The notes beneath the pieces were generated by a model. The model did not search any database, was not told the origin of the DNA, and saw only the letters and a list, made by a program, of their open reading frames with translations. Positions 50,763 through 60,178 of a stretch of 64,000 bases of DNA are shown one piece after another. The stretch spans positions 1 through 64,000 of the forward strand of contig NZ_JACOEA010000005.1 in assembly GCF_014281125.1 (NCBI RefSeq), written 5' to 3'. Position 1 is the stretch's first letter. Every line of letters begins with the position of its first letter. Made by a program: the position numbers and the translations under genes. The DNA is from Lawsonibacter celer. Lineage in GTDB: Bacteria > Bacillota > Clostridia > Oscillospirales > Oscillospiraceae.

Positions 50763-53132
50763 TTATCCCACAACGACGATGCGGACCTTGCCGCCGTCCT
50801 GAGGGGCCTTGTCATAATAGATGGTCAGGTTGTCGGAATAGGCCCGGGCCTGGTTCAGGGCCTCCTTAGGGGTCTCCGCGTCGGGGAACCACTTGCCGGT
50901 GGTCTTATTGTAACAGACCACATGCTCGGAAATGGGGAACACCGCGTCCGTGGTGGTCACGGTCATGGCCTCCAGATCAAAGGCGCTGCGGCGCACGCCG
51001 GAAAGGGCGGTCAGTTCCACATAACCGGCAAGCTTGGGGGAGCCATTAAAGGTGTCCAGAGAGGGGGAGATGCCGCCAAATGCGTTCTGCCGGATATTGA
51101 CGCTGCCGAACACACTCATGCTCTTATTCTGCCAGCCGTCGGGAGCGGTTTTGCCGTCCGTCTCCACGGAGACAACCGTATTATAGATGGTCTCGCCGTT
51201 GAAGCTGCCAGTCTCCTCCTCTTTGGTGGTCAGGCGGCCGTACGTATACAGGTCGCCGGTGACATCGTTGAGCACCAGGATATTCACCTTTCCGGCGTAA
51301 TCCTTGCTCACGTAGAGAATCTTGGAGGCGGGGACGCTGGCACAGGTAATCTGGTCACGGCTGATCTCATGGGGCTGACCGTTGCCCACCCGCTCGTAGA
51401 ACTTCACATTTTCCGCCAGCTCAGCGGTGCCAAGCTTCCCGGAGGCCACATCCCAGCGGGAGGTGGAGCCGCTGCCGCTGAGTTTGGAGAGGTTGATCTG
51501 CCCAACCTTGGAGGAGGAGACGGTGACCAGCTGGCCCACCATCTTGGCAGCGGTGTCGCCGGAGTAGCCGCTCTCGCCGCTGAGCTCTGGGAGTACGTCG
51601 CTGAGGGGAGTAACCACTGCTCTGCCGCCGTCCATGGACTTTACCACGCCCACGGTGTTGGAGCGGGCGGCACTGGTGGAGACCACACCGGCCACCTGCC
51701 CGTCCCGGGTGAGCAGGAGGGTGAGCTGGCCGCCGATCTTAAAGTTCTGCAGGTCATTGGCCGCCTCGGGAAGGACATTGAATTCCGTGCCCAGAACCGT
51801 AATTTTTGTGGGCGTCTCCGTGTTGGGGTAAACATTTTCATACACACCGGTCAGGCGCAGGTCGGAGATATTGAGCACCTTGGCGGCGGAGTCATAGGTG
51901 GCCACGTCGTACTGGCGGATATCCGCCACAGTGGCGGGCACACCGTTCTTATAGATCTGGTAGCCGGTCTGGCCGGAGACCAGGGAGGAGAAGGGGTTGG
52001 TGGTGCCGTTGGGGACGGCCCGGGCCACCATGGCGCTCTCCGCGGAGGAGGTGCGGCGATAGAAGATGTAGCTGAGCTTGCCGTCCGCCGTGTAGCAGAA
52101 GGTCATGGGGGTACCCGGCTTCAGATCCTGCCAGACGGCCTCATAGGTCTTGGCCTCGCCGTCCTGATAGACCGTGGTCTCCGGCTTTACATCCAGCCGC
52201 TCGCCGCCGGAAATGTTCACATAGGTGGCCTTGGGGGTGCCGGAGACGCTGACAGCGCGGCGGGTGAGCTTTTCATCCGGCTCAAAGGCCAGCAGCTTGC
52301 CGTCTTTATCCAGAAGCACGCTGCCCTGGGCTCCCTCCAGGGATGCGTCCAGGGGGACGCGGTTGGTCTTGTACACGCCGGTGGTGGTTTTCACCGCGCC
52401 CGAGGTCCCATCCGGGGCGGTGGCGTCCACAGAGAGGAGAATGCCGCCGTCCTCCTTCTTCCCGCCCAGGCTGACCAGATAGCTGTCGCTGTTGCCTTTG
52501 GGATTGGTGAAGAGCAGATTATAGAACAAAATTGCCGCCTGGCCGCGGGTAATCGTGGAGCCGCCGCCCAGGCTCAGGCCCTCGGCCAGGCCGCTGGAGC
52601 GGGCGATGGCTACATAGCCGTCATACCAGTGGGCACCGGTGGCCACGTCAGAATTGCCGTAGCCCAGCACACGCATCAGAATGGTCACGGCCTCGCCAAA
52701 GGTGATGATCCGCTCCGGGTAAAAGTTCCCGTCGCCGGCTCCCATAATCAGCTTGGTGGCCAGCTGACCCTCCTGAGCCGTGCCGATGGTGGTGGAGGCC
52801 GCCAGGTTGATATAGCCCCTGGCCCAGTGGCTGGATTTTACATCCAGAAAGATGGTGCGGTTGCGCTGCGCGGGCTCCTCGGGGCCCTTGCCCATGATCT
52901 CAATGACCATTTTGCAGAACTCCGCCCGGGTCAGGGTCCGGCCGGGGTTGAATGCGCCGCCGCCGGTGCCGTCCACCACGTCCAGAACCCGCAGTACTTC
53001 TGCGGCCTCCGCCACCTTGGGGTCCGTGATGTCGGTAAAGGCGGACAGCTTGGCCGCCGAAGCCGGGAATACCAGCATCCCTGCCAGAGTGGCCGCGGCC
53101 AGCAGGCAGGCAATCAGTCGTTTGATTCTCAT
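50763..53132 (-). CDS. SLH-domain surface protein encoded with a MacA/MacB-like exporter
   Basis: A 789-residue exported protein with a different signal peptide from the other SLH proteins (MRIKRLIACLLAAATLAGML, cleavage near PASA). Three SLH repeats (about residues 30-215) carry FNPGRTLTRAEFCKMVIEI, the FYPERIITFGEAVTILMRV segment and the ITRGQAAILFYNLL segment. The rest is a soluble, mixed beta region. It begins 13 bp after the permease stop and is the fourth gene of the operon. It may anchor the exporter to the wall or be its cargo; both are inference. Confidence 0.88.
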   Translation of the reverse strand: MRIKRLIACLLAAATLAGMLVFPASAAKLSAFTDITDPKVAEAAEVLRVLDVVDGTGGGAFNPGRTLTRAEFCKMVIEIMGKGPEEPAQRNRTIFLDVKSSHWARGYINLAASTTIGTAQEGQLATKLIMGAGDGNFYPERIITFGEAVTILMRVLGYGNSDVATGAHWYDGYVAIARSSGLAEGLSLGGGSTITRGQAAILFYNLLFTNPKGNSDSYLVSLGGKKEDGGILLSVDATAPDGTSGAVKTTTGVYKTNRVPLDASLEGAQGSVLLDKDGKLLAFEPDEKLTRRAVSVSGTPKATYVNISGGERLDVKPETTVYQDGEAKTYEAVWQDLKPGTPMTFCYTADGKLSYIFYRRTSSAESAMVARAVPNGTTNPFSSLVSGQTGYQIYKNGVPATVADIRQYDVATYDSAAKVLNISDLRLTGVYENVYPNTETPTKITVLGTEFNVLPEAANDLQNFKIGGQLTLLLTRDGQVAGVVSTSAARSNTVGVVKSMDGGRAVVTPLSDVLPELSGESGYSGDTAAKMVGQLVTVSSSKVGQINLSKLSGSGSTSRWDVASGKLGTAELAENVKFYERVGNGQPHEISRDQITCASVPASKILYVSKDYAGKVNILVLNDVTGDLYTYGRLTTKEEETGSFNGETIYNTVVSVETDGKTAPDGWQNKSMSVFGSVNIRQNAFGGISPSLDTFNGSPKLAGYVELTALSGVRRSAFDLEAMTVTTTDAVFPISEHVVCYNKTTGKWFPDAETPKEALNQARAYSDNLTIYYDKAPQDGGKVRIVVVG

Positions 53133-53145
53133 TTCACTCTCTCCT

Positions 53146-54354
53146 TTACTCTGCGCGCAGGGCCACCACCGGCTGGAGGCCGGAGGCCTTAATGGCGGGA
53201 TACAGGCCGAAGCCGATGCCCAGGGCCACGGAAATCAGGAACGCGCCCACCGTGATGCCGGCGCTGGGCAGCAGGATCATATTAAAGGACAGCTTTCCTA
53301 CGATCAGCGTACCGATATAGCCCACCAGGATACCCAGCAGTCCGCCGATGCCGCAGATCATACAGGCCTCAATCAGGAACTGGGCGATAATGCTCTTGCG
53401 CTCAGCGCCGATGGCCTTGCGGATACCGATTTCCCGGGTGCGCTCGGTCACGGTGACCAGCATAATGTTCATAATGCCGATGCCGCCCACAGCCAGGGAG
53501 ATGGCGGCGATGCCGCCCAGGAAGCGCTGCTGGAGCTTGATCTGCTCGTCGCCCTGCTCCTGCCACTGGTTGGGGGTCTGCACATTGTAATAGCCGTTCT
53601 CGCCGATGAGTCCCTTGAGGAACCCGTTGAGCAGGGTGATGGCCTTGGTGGTGGAGGGGCCGTCCTTGGCCTTGGCTACGAAGGAGCTCCAGGAGGTGCT
53701 GCTGTTCAGGTAGCGGGTCATGGTGTAGGGCACCACGATATAGTTGTCCTTGCCTGTCATAAAGTTCGGGTCCTGCTCCTCGTAGACGCCGATGACCTCA
53801 AAGGGTAGATTATTGATGGTGATGGTCTGGCCGATGGGGTTTGCGTAGTTGAAAATCAGCTCCGCCATGTGCGAGCCCAGCACGCACACCTGGTTGTATT
53901 TCTGCACGTCCAGGTAGCTGATGTCACGCCCCTTGGCGATGGTGTAGTTGCTGCAAAGGGAGAACTGGTGGTTGCCCATGGCCAGCTGCGGGGTGTCCTC
54001 CCAGCGCTCCGCAGTCATGTTGCTCAGGGTCTTGGCACCATATTTGATGACAATGTCGTTCCACATCTCGATCTTGGGGGAGACGCCCAGCACGTAGTCG
54101 TCCATCTCCATGCAGTAGGCATACAGGTCGTCCGTCAGGTCCCGACCGGACCAGCTGCTGGCCTCGATGTTGATGATGTTGGTGCCCAGACTCTCGTAGT
54201 AGGCGCGCATCTGGGCGTTCTGGCCCTGGGCGTAGGAGACCAGGATGATGACCGCCGCCAGACCGATGATGACGCCCAACATGGTCAGAGCGGAGCGCCC
54301 CTTCTTGGCGGCAATGGATTTTGCCGCGATTTTAAACGCCTGATTGAGATTCAC
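53146..54354 (-). CDS. MacB-like ABC transporter permease (FtsX domain)
   Basis: A 402-residue permease: one N-terminal helix (about residues 22-43), a large extracytoplasmic MacB_PCD domain (about 45-240), then three C-terminal helices of the FtsX domain with AVGGIGIMNIMLVTVTERTREIGIRKAIGA. This is the mechanotransmission type of exporter. GTG start at 54354 overlaps the ATPase stop. It works with the ATPase and the HlyD-like adaptor; exports peptides or lipoproteins in relatives. Confidence 0.92.
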   Translation of the reverse strand: MNLNQAFKIAAKSIAAKKGRSALTMLGVIIGLAAVIILVSYAQGQNAQMRAYYESLGTNIINIEASSWSGRDLTDDLYAYCMEMDDYVLGVSPKIEMWNDIVIKYGAKTLSNMTAERWEDTPQLAMGNHQFSLCSNYTIAKGRDISYLDVQKYNQVCVLGSHMAELIFNYANPIGQTITINNLPFEVIGVYEEQDPNFMTGKDNYIVVPYTMTRYLNSSTSWSSFVAKAKDGPSTTKAITLLNGFLKGLIGENGYYNVQTPNQWQEQGDEQIKLQQRFLGGIAAISLAVGGIGIMNIMLVTVTERTREIGIRKAIGAERKSIIAQFLIEACMICGIGGLLGILVGYIGTLIVGKLSFNMILLPSAGITVGAFLISVALGIGFGLYPAIKASGLQPVVALRAE

Positions 54355-55046
54355 TGGAACGCCCCCTCTCTGGCGCCGTCGTAGATGATGTGCCCGTCGG
54401 ACAGGCGCACCACCCGGTTCGCCGTGGCGGCAATGCCGTTGTCATGGGTGATGAGGATGATGGTGGAGCCGTCGGCGTGGAGGGAGTGCAGAATCTCCAG
54501 CACGTGAAGCCCGGTTTTGGAGTCCAGAGCGCCGGTTGGTTCGTCCGCCATGATGATAGGCGGCCGGGTGGCGATGGCCCGGGCGATGGCCACCCGCTGC
54601 TGCTGGCCGCCGGACATCTCCGTGGGCCTGTGCTTGGCCCGGTCAGCCATATTCACCCGCTCCAGGGCCTCCTCCACCTGGTCGGCCCTCCGGGAGGCGG
54701 GCACGCCCTGATAGATCAGAGGCAGCTCCACATTCTCCCAGGCGTTAAGAGCGGGGATGAGGTTATAGCCCTGAAAGATAAAGCCGATCTGCTTGTTGCG
54801 CACATGGGCCAGCTGCCGGTCGTTGAGCTCGGTCACATCTAGCCCGTCCAGGTGATAGTCCCCGTAGGTGGGAATGTCCAGGCATCCGAGAATGTTCATC
54901 AGGGTGGACTTGCCGGAGCCGGAGGCACCGATGATGGCTACAAATTCCCCCCGGTCGATGCCCACGCTCACCCCGTCCAGGGCCCGCACCTCAGCCTCCT
55001 CGCCCTCATTATAAATCTTGAAGAGGTTTTTTACGTCAATCAGCAT
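54351..55046 (-). CDS. MacB/LolD-type ABC transporter ATP-binding protein
   Basis: A 231-residue ATPase with Walker [10 protein letters not shown] (about residues 40-48), Q-loop [23 protein letters not shown], signature MSGGQQQR and Walker [13 protein letters not shown]. It lies 4 bp after the adaptor gene and overlaps the permease gene, giving a tightly coupled YknXYZ/MacAB-like set. Confidence 0.92.
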   Translation of the reverse strand: MLIDVKNLFKIYNEGEEAEVRALDGVSVGIDRGEFVAIIGASGSGKSTLMNILGCLDIPTYGDYHLDGLDVTELNDRQLAHVRNKQIGFIFQGYNLIPALNAWENVELPLIYQGVPASRRADQVEEALERVNMADRAKHRPTEMSGGQQQRVAIARAIATRPPIIMADEPTGALDSKTGLHVLEILHSLHADGSTIILITHDNGIAATANRVVRLSDGHIIYDGAREGAFQ

Positions 55047-55050
55047 GGCG

Positions 55051-56949
55051 TTAACCCCAACTGTCGGCGCTCTGAGTCTCGTAGCCGATGAATACCTCGT
55101 CGCCCTCGTTCAGGCCGCTGAGAATCTCCGCGCGGGTGGTGTCCGCCAGACCCACCTCAACGGGCACGGCCCAGAAGCCCTCCGGGCACTCCCAGGCGGG
55201 GTCGGGCTCAGCAATGCCGTTCTCCGGCATGGTATCCGCCTTGACAAATACGATGGTTGCGGTGCCGTCGCCCGAGGAGCCGCCCGGCCGACCGCCGGAG
55301 CCGCCGCCGATGGACACAGAGCCGCCGCTTGACGATATGACCATTCCCAGGCTGCTGGGCGCCGCACCGCCGGTATACGCCTCGGGCACGGGCTCCGCCA
55401 GGTCGCCGTCCGTAATGGCGCCGTCCTCCATCATTCCGTCATCGCCCGCCATGCCGCCCGTGTCGGCGAGGGTGACGTATTTGACGGCCTGAATGGGCAC
55501 GGTGAGGCAGTTGTCCGACTGGCTGGCCACAAAGGAGTAGCTGACATACATATTGCTCATGAGCAGGCCGTCGGGGTTATCCACCTTGACAACGGCAGGG
55601 AAGGTGGCCACGCCGTTTTCGGCGTTGGCGATCTGGGAGACCGACTCCACCACGCCGCCAAAGTAATTGCCGTACTGGTCGATGTCCACCCACATGCCGG
55701 GCTTTACGTACTGGATGTTGCGCTCATCCACCTTAATTTCAATGGTCATCACGCTGGTGTCCGCGATGGTGATGGCCTGACCGCTCTGCACCTCGGTGCC
55801 GGCCACCAGGCTGCACGCCAGCACAGTGCCGGAGATGGGGGCCACCGCGTTGTGGTTGGCCAGCCCCTTCTGGGCCTCCGTCAGCTTATCCTGCGCAGTC
55901 TTCAGCGCCTCCTGGGCGGACTGGAGCGCCAGCTCCTTGGAGGCGATCTCCTCGTCCTGGTCCTCCTCGCCCAGCTGCACCAGCAGCGCGCCCGCCTTTA
56001 CGTCGGCGTAGTTCATCAGATTGATGCTCTCCACCGGGCCGCGGGCCTTGGCGGTGATCTCGGTGGTCTCATAGTATTCCAGCTTGCCGTTTTCGTAGGG
56101 ATAGATGGCTGTGCCGTCGGCCGCGGTAATCGCCGCCGAGGCGTCCATCCCCTCGGTGAGGGTACCGGGATTGTCCAGAACCAGAATGACCTCGAACATC
56201 ACGCCGCCCTCAGGCACCACCCGGCGCACATAGTTGACCTGCTCCACCTTGCCGGAGCGGGTAGCCATGACGGCGGGAATGGAGATCTGTACGCTCTGCC
56301 CCTTGGAGATCTGCCCCTCATAAGCGTAGCTGTAGTAGAGGGACAGGCGCAGCTTGGTGTCGTTGACCAGGGTGGCGATCTTGTCGCCCACGCTTACGTC
56401 GTCCCCCCGCTTCAGGCTGGCCACGTCCATCAGCTTGCCCGCGTGGGGGGCGGTGATGGTCAGGTCCGCGATGGAGTCATACACCGCCTGCAGCTCCTTC
56501 TGGCAGTTGGTCACGGTCTTGGCCGCGTCGTCCACCGCCTTCTGGGCGTCCGACACCGCTTTCTGGGCCGCGGTGTCGTCCATGGTATAGAGGGGCTGCC
56601 CCTCGGTGACCTGGTCGCCCTCCTGCACAAAGACCTCCAGCACAGTGCCGCCGCTGGTGGGCGTAATGGTGGCCGAGTCCTTGGCCTTGGTGGTGCCGCT
56701 GCCCTCCACGGTGCTCTGGATCGAGCCGATGGAGACAAAGTCGGTCATAGCCGTGCCCTTGCTGGTGTCCTCTTTAAAAATAAAAAGGTAGAGCACCACG
56801 GCCACCGCGATGGCGACGGCCGCCAGGATGATGATCGTCAGGGCGATGCGCGCGCCGCGGCTCATGCCCTTTTTTTTCTTCTTTTTCGGTCCCCCCGTGC
56901 CCGGCGTGACCGCCGGCGTATCCAGGACAGGGGTCTGCACTTCTGCCAT
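55051..56949 (-). CDS. HlyD/MacA-family membrane-fusion adaptor
   Basis: A 632-residue adaptor. A Lys-rich cytoplasmic head (PKKKKKKG) precedes a single helix (about residues 27-50). The exported part has the biotinyl/lipoyl halves (GGTVLEVFVQEGDQVTEGQPL), two coiled-coil stretches (AVSDAQKAVDDAAKTV and LALQSAQEALKTAQDKL), a beta-barrel, and a Gly/Ser-rich insertion near 560-580. It is longer than typical MacA. ATG 56949 follows AGGAGG. A -10 TACAAT lies upstream with a poor -35 and a CTTAA repeat. Confidence 0.88.
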   Translation of the reverse strand: MAEVQTPVLDTPAVTPGTGGPKKKKKKGMSRGARIALTIIILAAVAIAVAVVLYLFIFKEDTSKGTAMTDFVSIGSIQSTVEGSGTTKAKDSATITPTSGGTVLEVFVQEGDQVTEGQPLYTMDDTAAQKAVSDAQKAVDDAAKTVTNCQKELQAVYDSIADLTITAPHAGKLMDVASLKRGDDVSVGDKIATLVNDTKLRLSLYYSYAYEGQISKGQSVQISIPAVMATRSGKVEQVNYVRRVVPEGGVMFEVILVLDNPGTLTEGMDASAAITAADGTAIYPYENGKLEYYETTEITAKARGPVESINLMNYADVKAGALLVQLGEEDQDEEIASKELALQSAQEALKTAQDKLTEAQKGLANHNAVAPISGTVLACSLVAGTEVQSGQAITIADTSVMTIEIKVDERNIQYVKPGMWVDIDQYGNYFGGVVESVSQIANAENGVATFPAVVKVDNPDGLLMSNMYVSYSFVASQSDNCLTVPIQAVKYVTLADTGGMAGDDGMMEDGAITDGDLAEPVPEAYTGGAAPSSLGMVISSSGGSVSIGGGSGGRPGGSSGDGTATIVFVKADTMPENGIAEPDPAWECPEGFWAVPVEVGLADTTRAEILSGLNEGDEVFIGYETQSADSWG

Positions 56950-57030
56950 TTGTCCGTACCTCCTAATATTGACCTTGTTGTTATTGTACCACAGCGCCGC
57001 CGCGCTGGAATTACAAACCAGTGACAAGTT

Positions 57031-57046
57031 CTTAATGAATCCTTAA
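57031..57046. promoter_or_regulatory. CTTAA direct repeat upstream of the exporter operon
   Basis: CTTAA at 57031-57035 and 57042-57046, an 11-bp period, in the same orientation relative to the minus-strand gene as the repeats before the serpin and glycolipid synthase genes, 82-97 bp from the adaptor start. Confidence 0.45.
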
Positions 57047-57310
57047 GATTTTTTCAGGTGCTTTTTAGACGAGTGGAAGGAGGAATAAGTTGCACGCTTT
57101 CGTACAATTTTTTTGCCTCTCCTTAAATAAATAAAAAAGTACTGTTTCAAGGACCACCCCCCTGCTCTATCATACAGGCCGAAGCCGTCGAAATAAAAAA
57201 GTTCGGGGTGGGCGGAACCTTTTGCCCGACTGTTCCGTCTAATAGAAAACGGGCGGAAAAACAGCTTGCTCCAGCTATTTTACAGCTTTGTTACAAATCG
57301 CGGGAAGCGG
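57047..57310. other. Non-coding divergent intergenic region
   Basis: AT-rich sequence between the exporter operon and SLH gene 3, with TTTTTTT and AATAAATAAAAAAG stretches. No gene seen; it may carry additional promoter-proximal elements for the strong SLH promoter. Confidence 0.4.
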
Positions 57311-57339
57311 TTGACGGGAAGGGAAAGTTGTTTTATCAT
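57311..57339 (+). promoter_or_regulatory. Promoter of SLH gene 3
   Basis: TTGACG (57311-57316), 17-bp spacer, TATCAT (57334-57339). The predicted transcript would start at about 57346, just before the conserved leader hairpin. Confidence 0.65.
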
Positions 57340-57350
57340 GCTCACAGAGG

Positions 57351-57434
57351 CAAGGGGAGTTATACGCCCCTGTTCGGCAATTTGAACAAGGCAGATAGCG
57401 TCCCCACTCAAATTTTAAAAGGAGGAATATCCAA
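57351..57434 (+). promoter_or_regulatory. Conserved SLH 5' leader, inverted copy
   Basis: About 84 nt almost identical to the leaders before SLH genes 1 and 2: hairpin GGGG-AGTTATACG-CCCC, then the GTTCGGCAATTTGAACAAGG stretch, an AATTTGA/TCAAATT long-range pairing, and the AAAAGGAGG ribosome site. The repeat with the other copies stops at the promoter side. Confidence 0.65.
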
Positions 57435-60104
57435 ATGAGAAACCTCAAGCGGACTCTCAGCTTGGTTCTGGCCGCCGCCATGCTCGTTGGCATGATGGTC
57501 GTCAGCGCCAGCGCTGCGAGCAAGGATTTCAGCGACTCTGCTGAGATCAAGAACACCGAGGCCGTGGATGTGATGGTTGCTCTGGGCGTGCTCGAGGGCA
57601 CTAACAAGGGCGACTTCAACCCCACCGGCATCCTGACCCGTGAGCAGGCGGCCAAGATCATCTGCTATATGATGATGGGCCCTGCCAACGCTGAGAAGCT
57701 GTCCAACAACAGCACGATCTTCAGCGACGTAGCGGCCAACCGTTGGTCTGCCGCTTACATTGCCTACTGCTCCAACCTGGGCATCCTGGCCGGTACCGGC
57801 AACGGCAAGTTTAACCCCGAGGGTGAGCTGACCGGCCTGACCTTTGGCAAGATGCTGCTGGTGGCCCTGGGCTATGACGCCAAGATCGAGGGCTATGTGG
57901 GCAAGGACTGGGCCACCAACGTGGCCGTGGACATGGTCTCTGCCGGCATCGATGTGAGCGGTATTACCCTGTCTGATCCTCTGAGCCGCGACAACGCCGC
58001 CCAGATGGCTTTCCAGACCCTGACCGCCAACATGGTTCGCTACTCCAACAAGGGCACTGAGGTCACCACCTCCGACGGCACCACCATTGTGATTGGCGCC
58101 TCTGATGCCGCCGCTATTGCGGTTGCTGATGCCAACAACTATGCCGGCACCGCTACCGGCGCTGATGGCCTGGGTTATCAGCAGTTCTGCGAGAAGTACT
58201 TTGACGAGCTGAAGAAGGTTCCCGCCGACAACGATGATTTTGGCCGTCCCGGCAGCACCTGGAAGTTCGAGAACAAGGATGTTACCTTCTCCAGCAAGGC
58301 TCCTGTTGTTGCCTTTAACGCTTCTACCAAGGCCGCTGACGTCGCCAAGGCTCTGAACGGCTACTACATTGACGACAATGCCAGCACTACCAACGTGAAG
58401 GTCAACAACACCACGAAGTATGTTACCGGCACCAATGCGCTGACTGCCGCTGTGAACGTCTACGCCAACAGCAAGTCTACCACCGCTACCACTCTGGCCA
58501 TCGACGGTACTGGCACCGGTAAGACGATTGCCGAGGCGATTGCCGCTCTGACTGCCAATGGCAAGCTGGTGGAGATCTTTGCCAACAAGGATAGCGTAAT
58601 TACCGATATCGTGGAAGTGACCTACACCGTGGCTAAGGTCAACGGCGTGACCACTGCTAAGGACAAGGTGACCTACACCTTCTCCAACAGCGTGCCCGCT
58701 GGTATTGACTATGTGGACGACAGCAACGACGATACCATTAAGATCAATGGTAGCATCTCCAAGGGCGACTATGTCACCGCTGTGAAGCCCACTGGCAGCA
58801 CTGTCCTCTATGTTTACCCCACCACCAATATTACCGGCACCCAGACTTCCAAGACCAACGACGGTAAGGTTACCATCTCCGGCACTCAGTACACCGTTGG
58901 TTCTGGTGTAACTAACGTTGCCACCTTTAACAACGGCAGCAAGGATTTTGTGTACTACATTGACCAGTACGGCTATCTGGTTGCCACCACCTCCACCGCC
59001 GCCTCCACCGATTACGCTTTCGTGATCGATGTCAACGGCAAGCTGTCCACCACCATTGACGGCACCACTCCCTCCGTGGAAGCCCGCATTATGCTGGCTG
59101 ACGGCACCCTGGGTGTGTATACCATCGACGTGGAGAAGCTGAAGACTGGCGATGCCCGGATCGGCACCACTTCTGCCAACGACAGCGTTACGCTGGCCGC
59201 CGGCGACTATGTCGTCAAGGGCACCAACATCTGTGTCTATGATGCAGGCTCTACCAGCACTGCTACTGCTGTTACTGGTCTGGCCGACTACATGGAGACC
59301 AAGGCCTTTGGTTACACCATGAGCAGTGATACCATTAAGCTGGAGACCCTGACCGATCTGCCCGCTAACAGTTCTGCGACTTCCAACGACACCGTGTATG
59401 CCGCTACCCTGTCCGGCAATGTGACCAAGGATACGACCAAGTACACGGCGAACACCGACAAGACCGTCCTGGCTGACAAGAACACCAAGTTTGTGGTGTA
59501 CAATGCCAACAAGAAGACGGTCGCCGTCTACACCGGTTCTTCCAACCTGCCCACCGCCGCTACCGGTACCGGCTATGCTGTTATGAAGACCGGCAGCACC
59601 AGAAACCTGGGCACTGCGTCTGTGGTCTTTATCTCTACGGCCAGCGGCTTCAGCGCGGATGCCACTAAGGACTACGTGTACATTGACGCCACTAAGTTCT
59701 CTGAGACTCTGGTGGACGGCGAGACCAAGTACGTCTACACCGGTACCTACGCCGACGGCACCACCGTTGAGCTGGCTCCCGGCGATAAGATCGGCACTGG
59801 CGTTGCCTCCGACTCCGGCCTGTTCACCTATGACGAGAACAAGAAGGTCAACACCACCGCTCTGGCCACTACCTCCAGCACTTCTGTGACCAACACTTAC
59901 TACCTCTACGATGCCACTCTGGTAGTCAGCGGCGACCTGCTGGGCGCTGGCAGCGACTACTACAACATTACCGAGGACACTCAGGTTGTCTATATTAACA
60001 GCGATCTGTCCGAGGTTAATGGCAACGGCGGCTTCGTGGTCCTGGCTGAGAAGGACGGCGCCGCTACTTCCAATGTGGCTGCCATCTTTATCACCGTCGA
60101 CTAA
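57435..60104 (+). CDS. S-layer homology (SLH) domain surface protein 3
   Basis: An 889-residue exported protein with the common signal peptide (MRNLKRTLSLVLAAAMLVG, cleavage near VSASA) and three SLH repeats (about residues 30-215) with FNPTGILTREQAAKII, FSDVAANRWSAAYIAYC and FNPEGELTGLTFGKMLL. A Thr-rich region (many TTATT and TKYV runs) makes up the rest. Codons are more T-ending than in neighbouring genes, as may occur in highly expressed genes. The strong promoter and clean leader make it the best candidate for the main S-layer protein of the locus. Confidence 0.9.
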   Translation: MRNLKRTLSLVLAAAMLVGMMVVSASAASKDFSDSAEIKNTEAVDVMVALGVLEGTNKGDFNPTGILTREQAAKIICYMMMGPANAEKLSNNSTIFSDVAANRWSAAYIAYCSNLGILAGTGNGKFNPEGELTGLTFGKMLLVALGYDAKIEGYVGKDWATNVAVDMVSAGIDVSGITLSDPLSRDNAAQMAFQTLTANMVRYSNKGTEVTTSDGTTIVIGASDAAAIAVADANNYAGTATGADGLGYQQFCEKYFDELKKVPADNDDFGRPGSTWKFENKDVTFSSKAPVVAFNASTKAADVAKALNGYYIDDNASTTNVKVNNTTKYVTGTNALTAAVNVYANSKSTTATTLAIDGTGTGKTIAEAIAALTANGKLVEIFANKDSVITDIVEVTYTVAKVNGVTTAKDKVTYTFSNSVPAGIDYVDDSNDDTIKINGSISKGDYVTAVKPTGSTVLYVYPTTNITGTQTSKTNDGKVTISGTQYTVGSGVTNVATFNNGSKDFVYYIDQYGYLVATTSTAASTDYAFVIDVNGKLSTTIDGTTPSVEARIMLADGTLGVYTIDVEKLKTGDARIGTTSANDSVTLAAGDYVVKGTNICVYDAGSTSTATAVTGLADYMETKAFGYTMSSDTIKLETLTDLPANSSATSNDTVYAATLSGNVTKDTTKYTANTDKTVLADKNTKFVVYNANKKTVAVYTGSSNLPTAATGTGYAVMKTGSTRNLGTASVVFISTASGFSADATKDYVYIDATKFSETLVDGETKYVYTGTYADGTTVELAPGDKIGTGVASDSGLFTYDENKKVNTTALATTSSTSVTNTYYLYDATLVVSGDLLGAGSDYYNITEDTQVVYINSDLSEVNGNGGFVVLAEKDGAATSNVAAIFITVD

Positions 60105-60135
60105 TTATCGCATACAAAAACTTATCCTAGATAAG

Positions 60136-60178
60136 TTCAGAGGGACGACCCATTCAGGTCGTCCCTCTGTTTCTCTTT
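60136..60178. terminator. Bidirectional terminator between SLH gene 3 and small gene 3
   Basis: A 13-bp perfect stem (60138-60150 with 60157-60169) and a T-rich tail. Confidence 0.88.
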
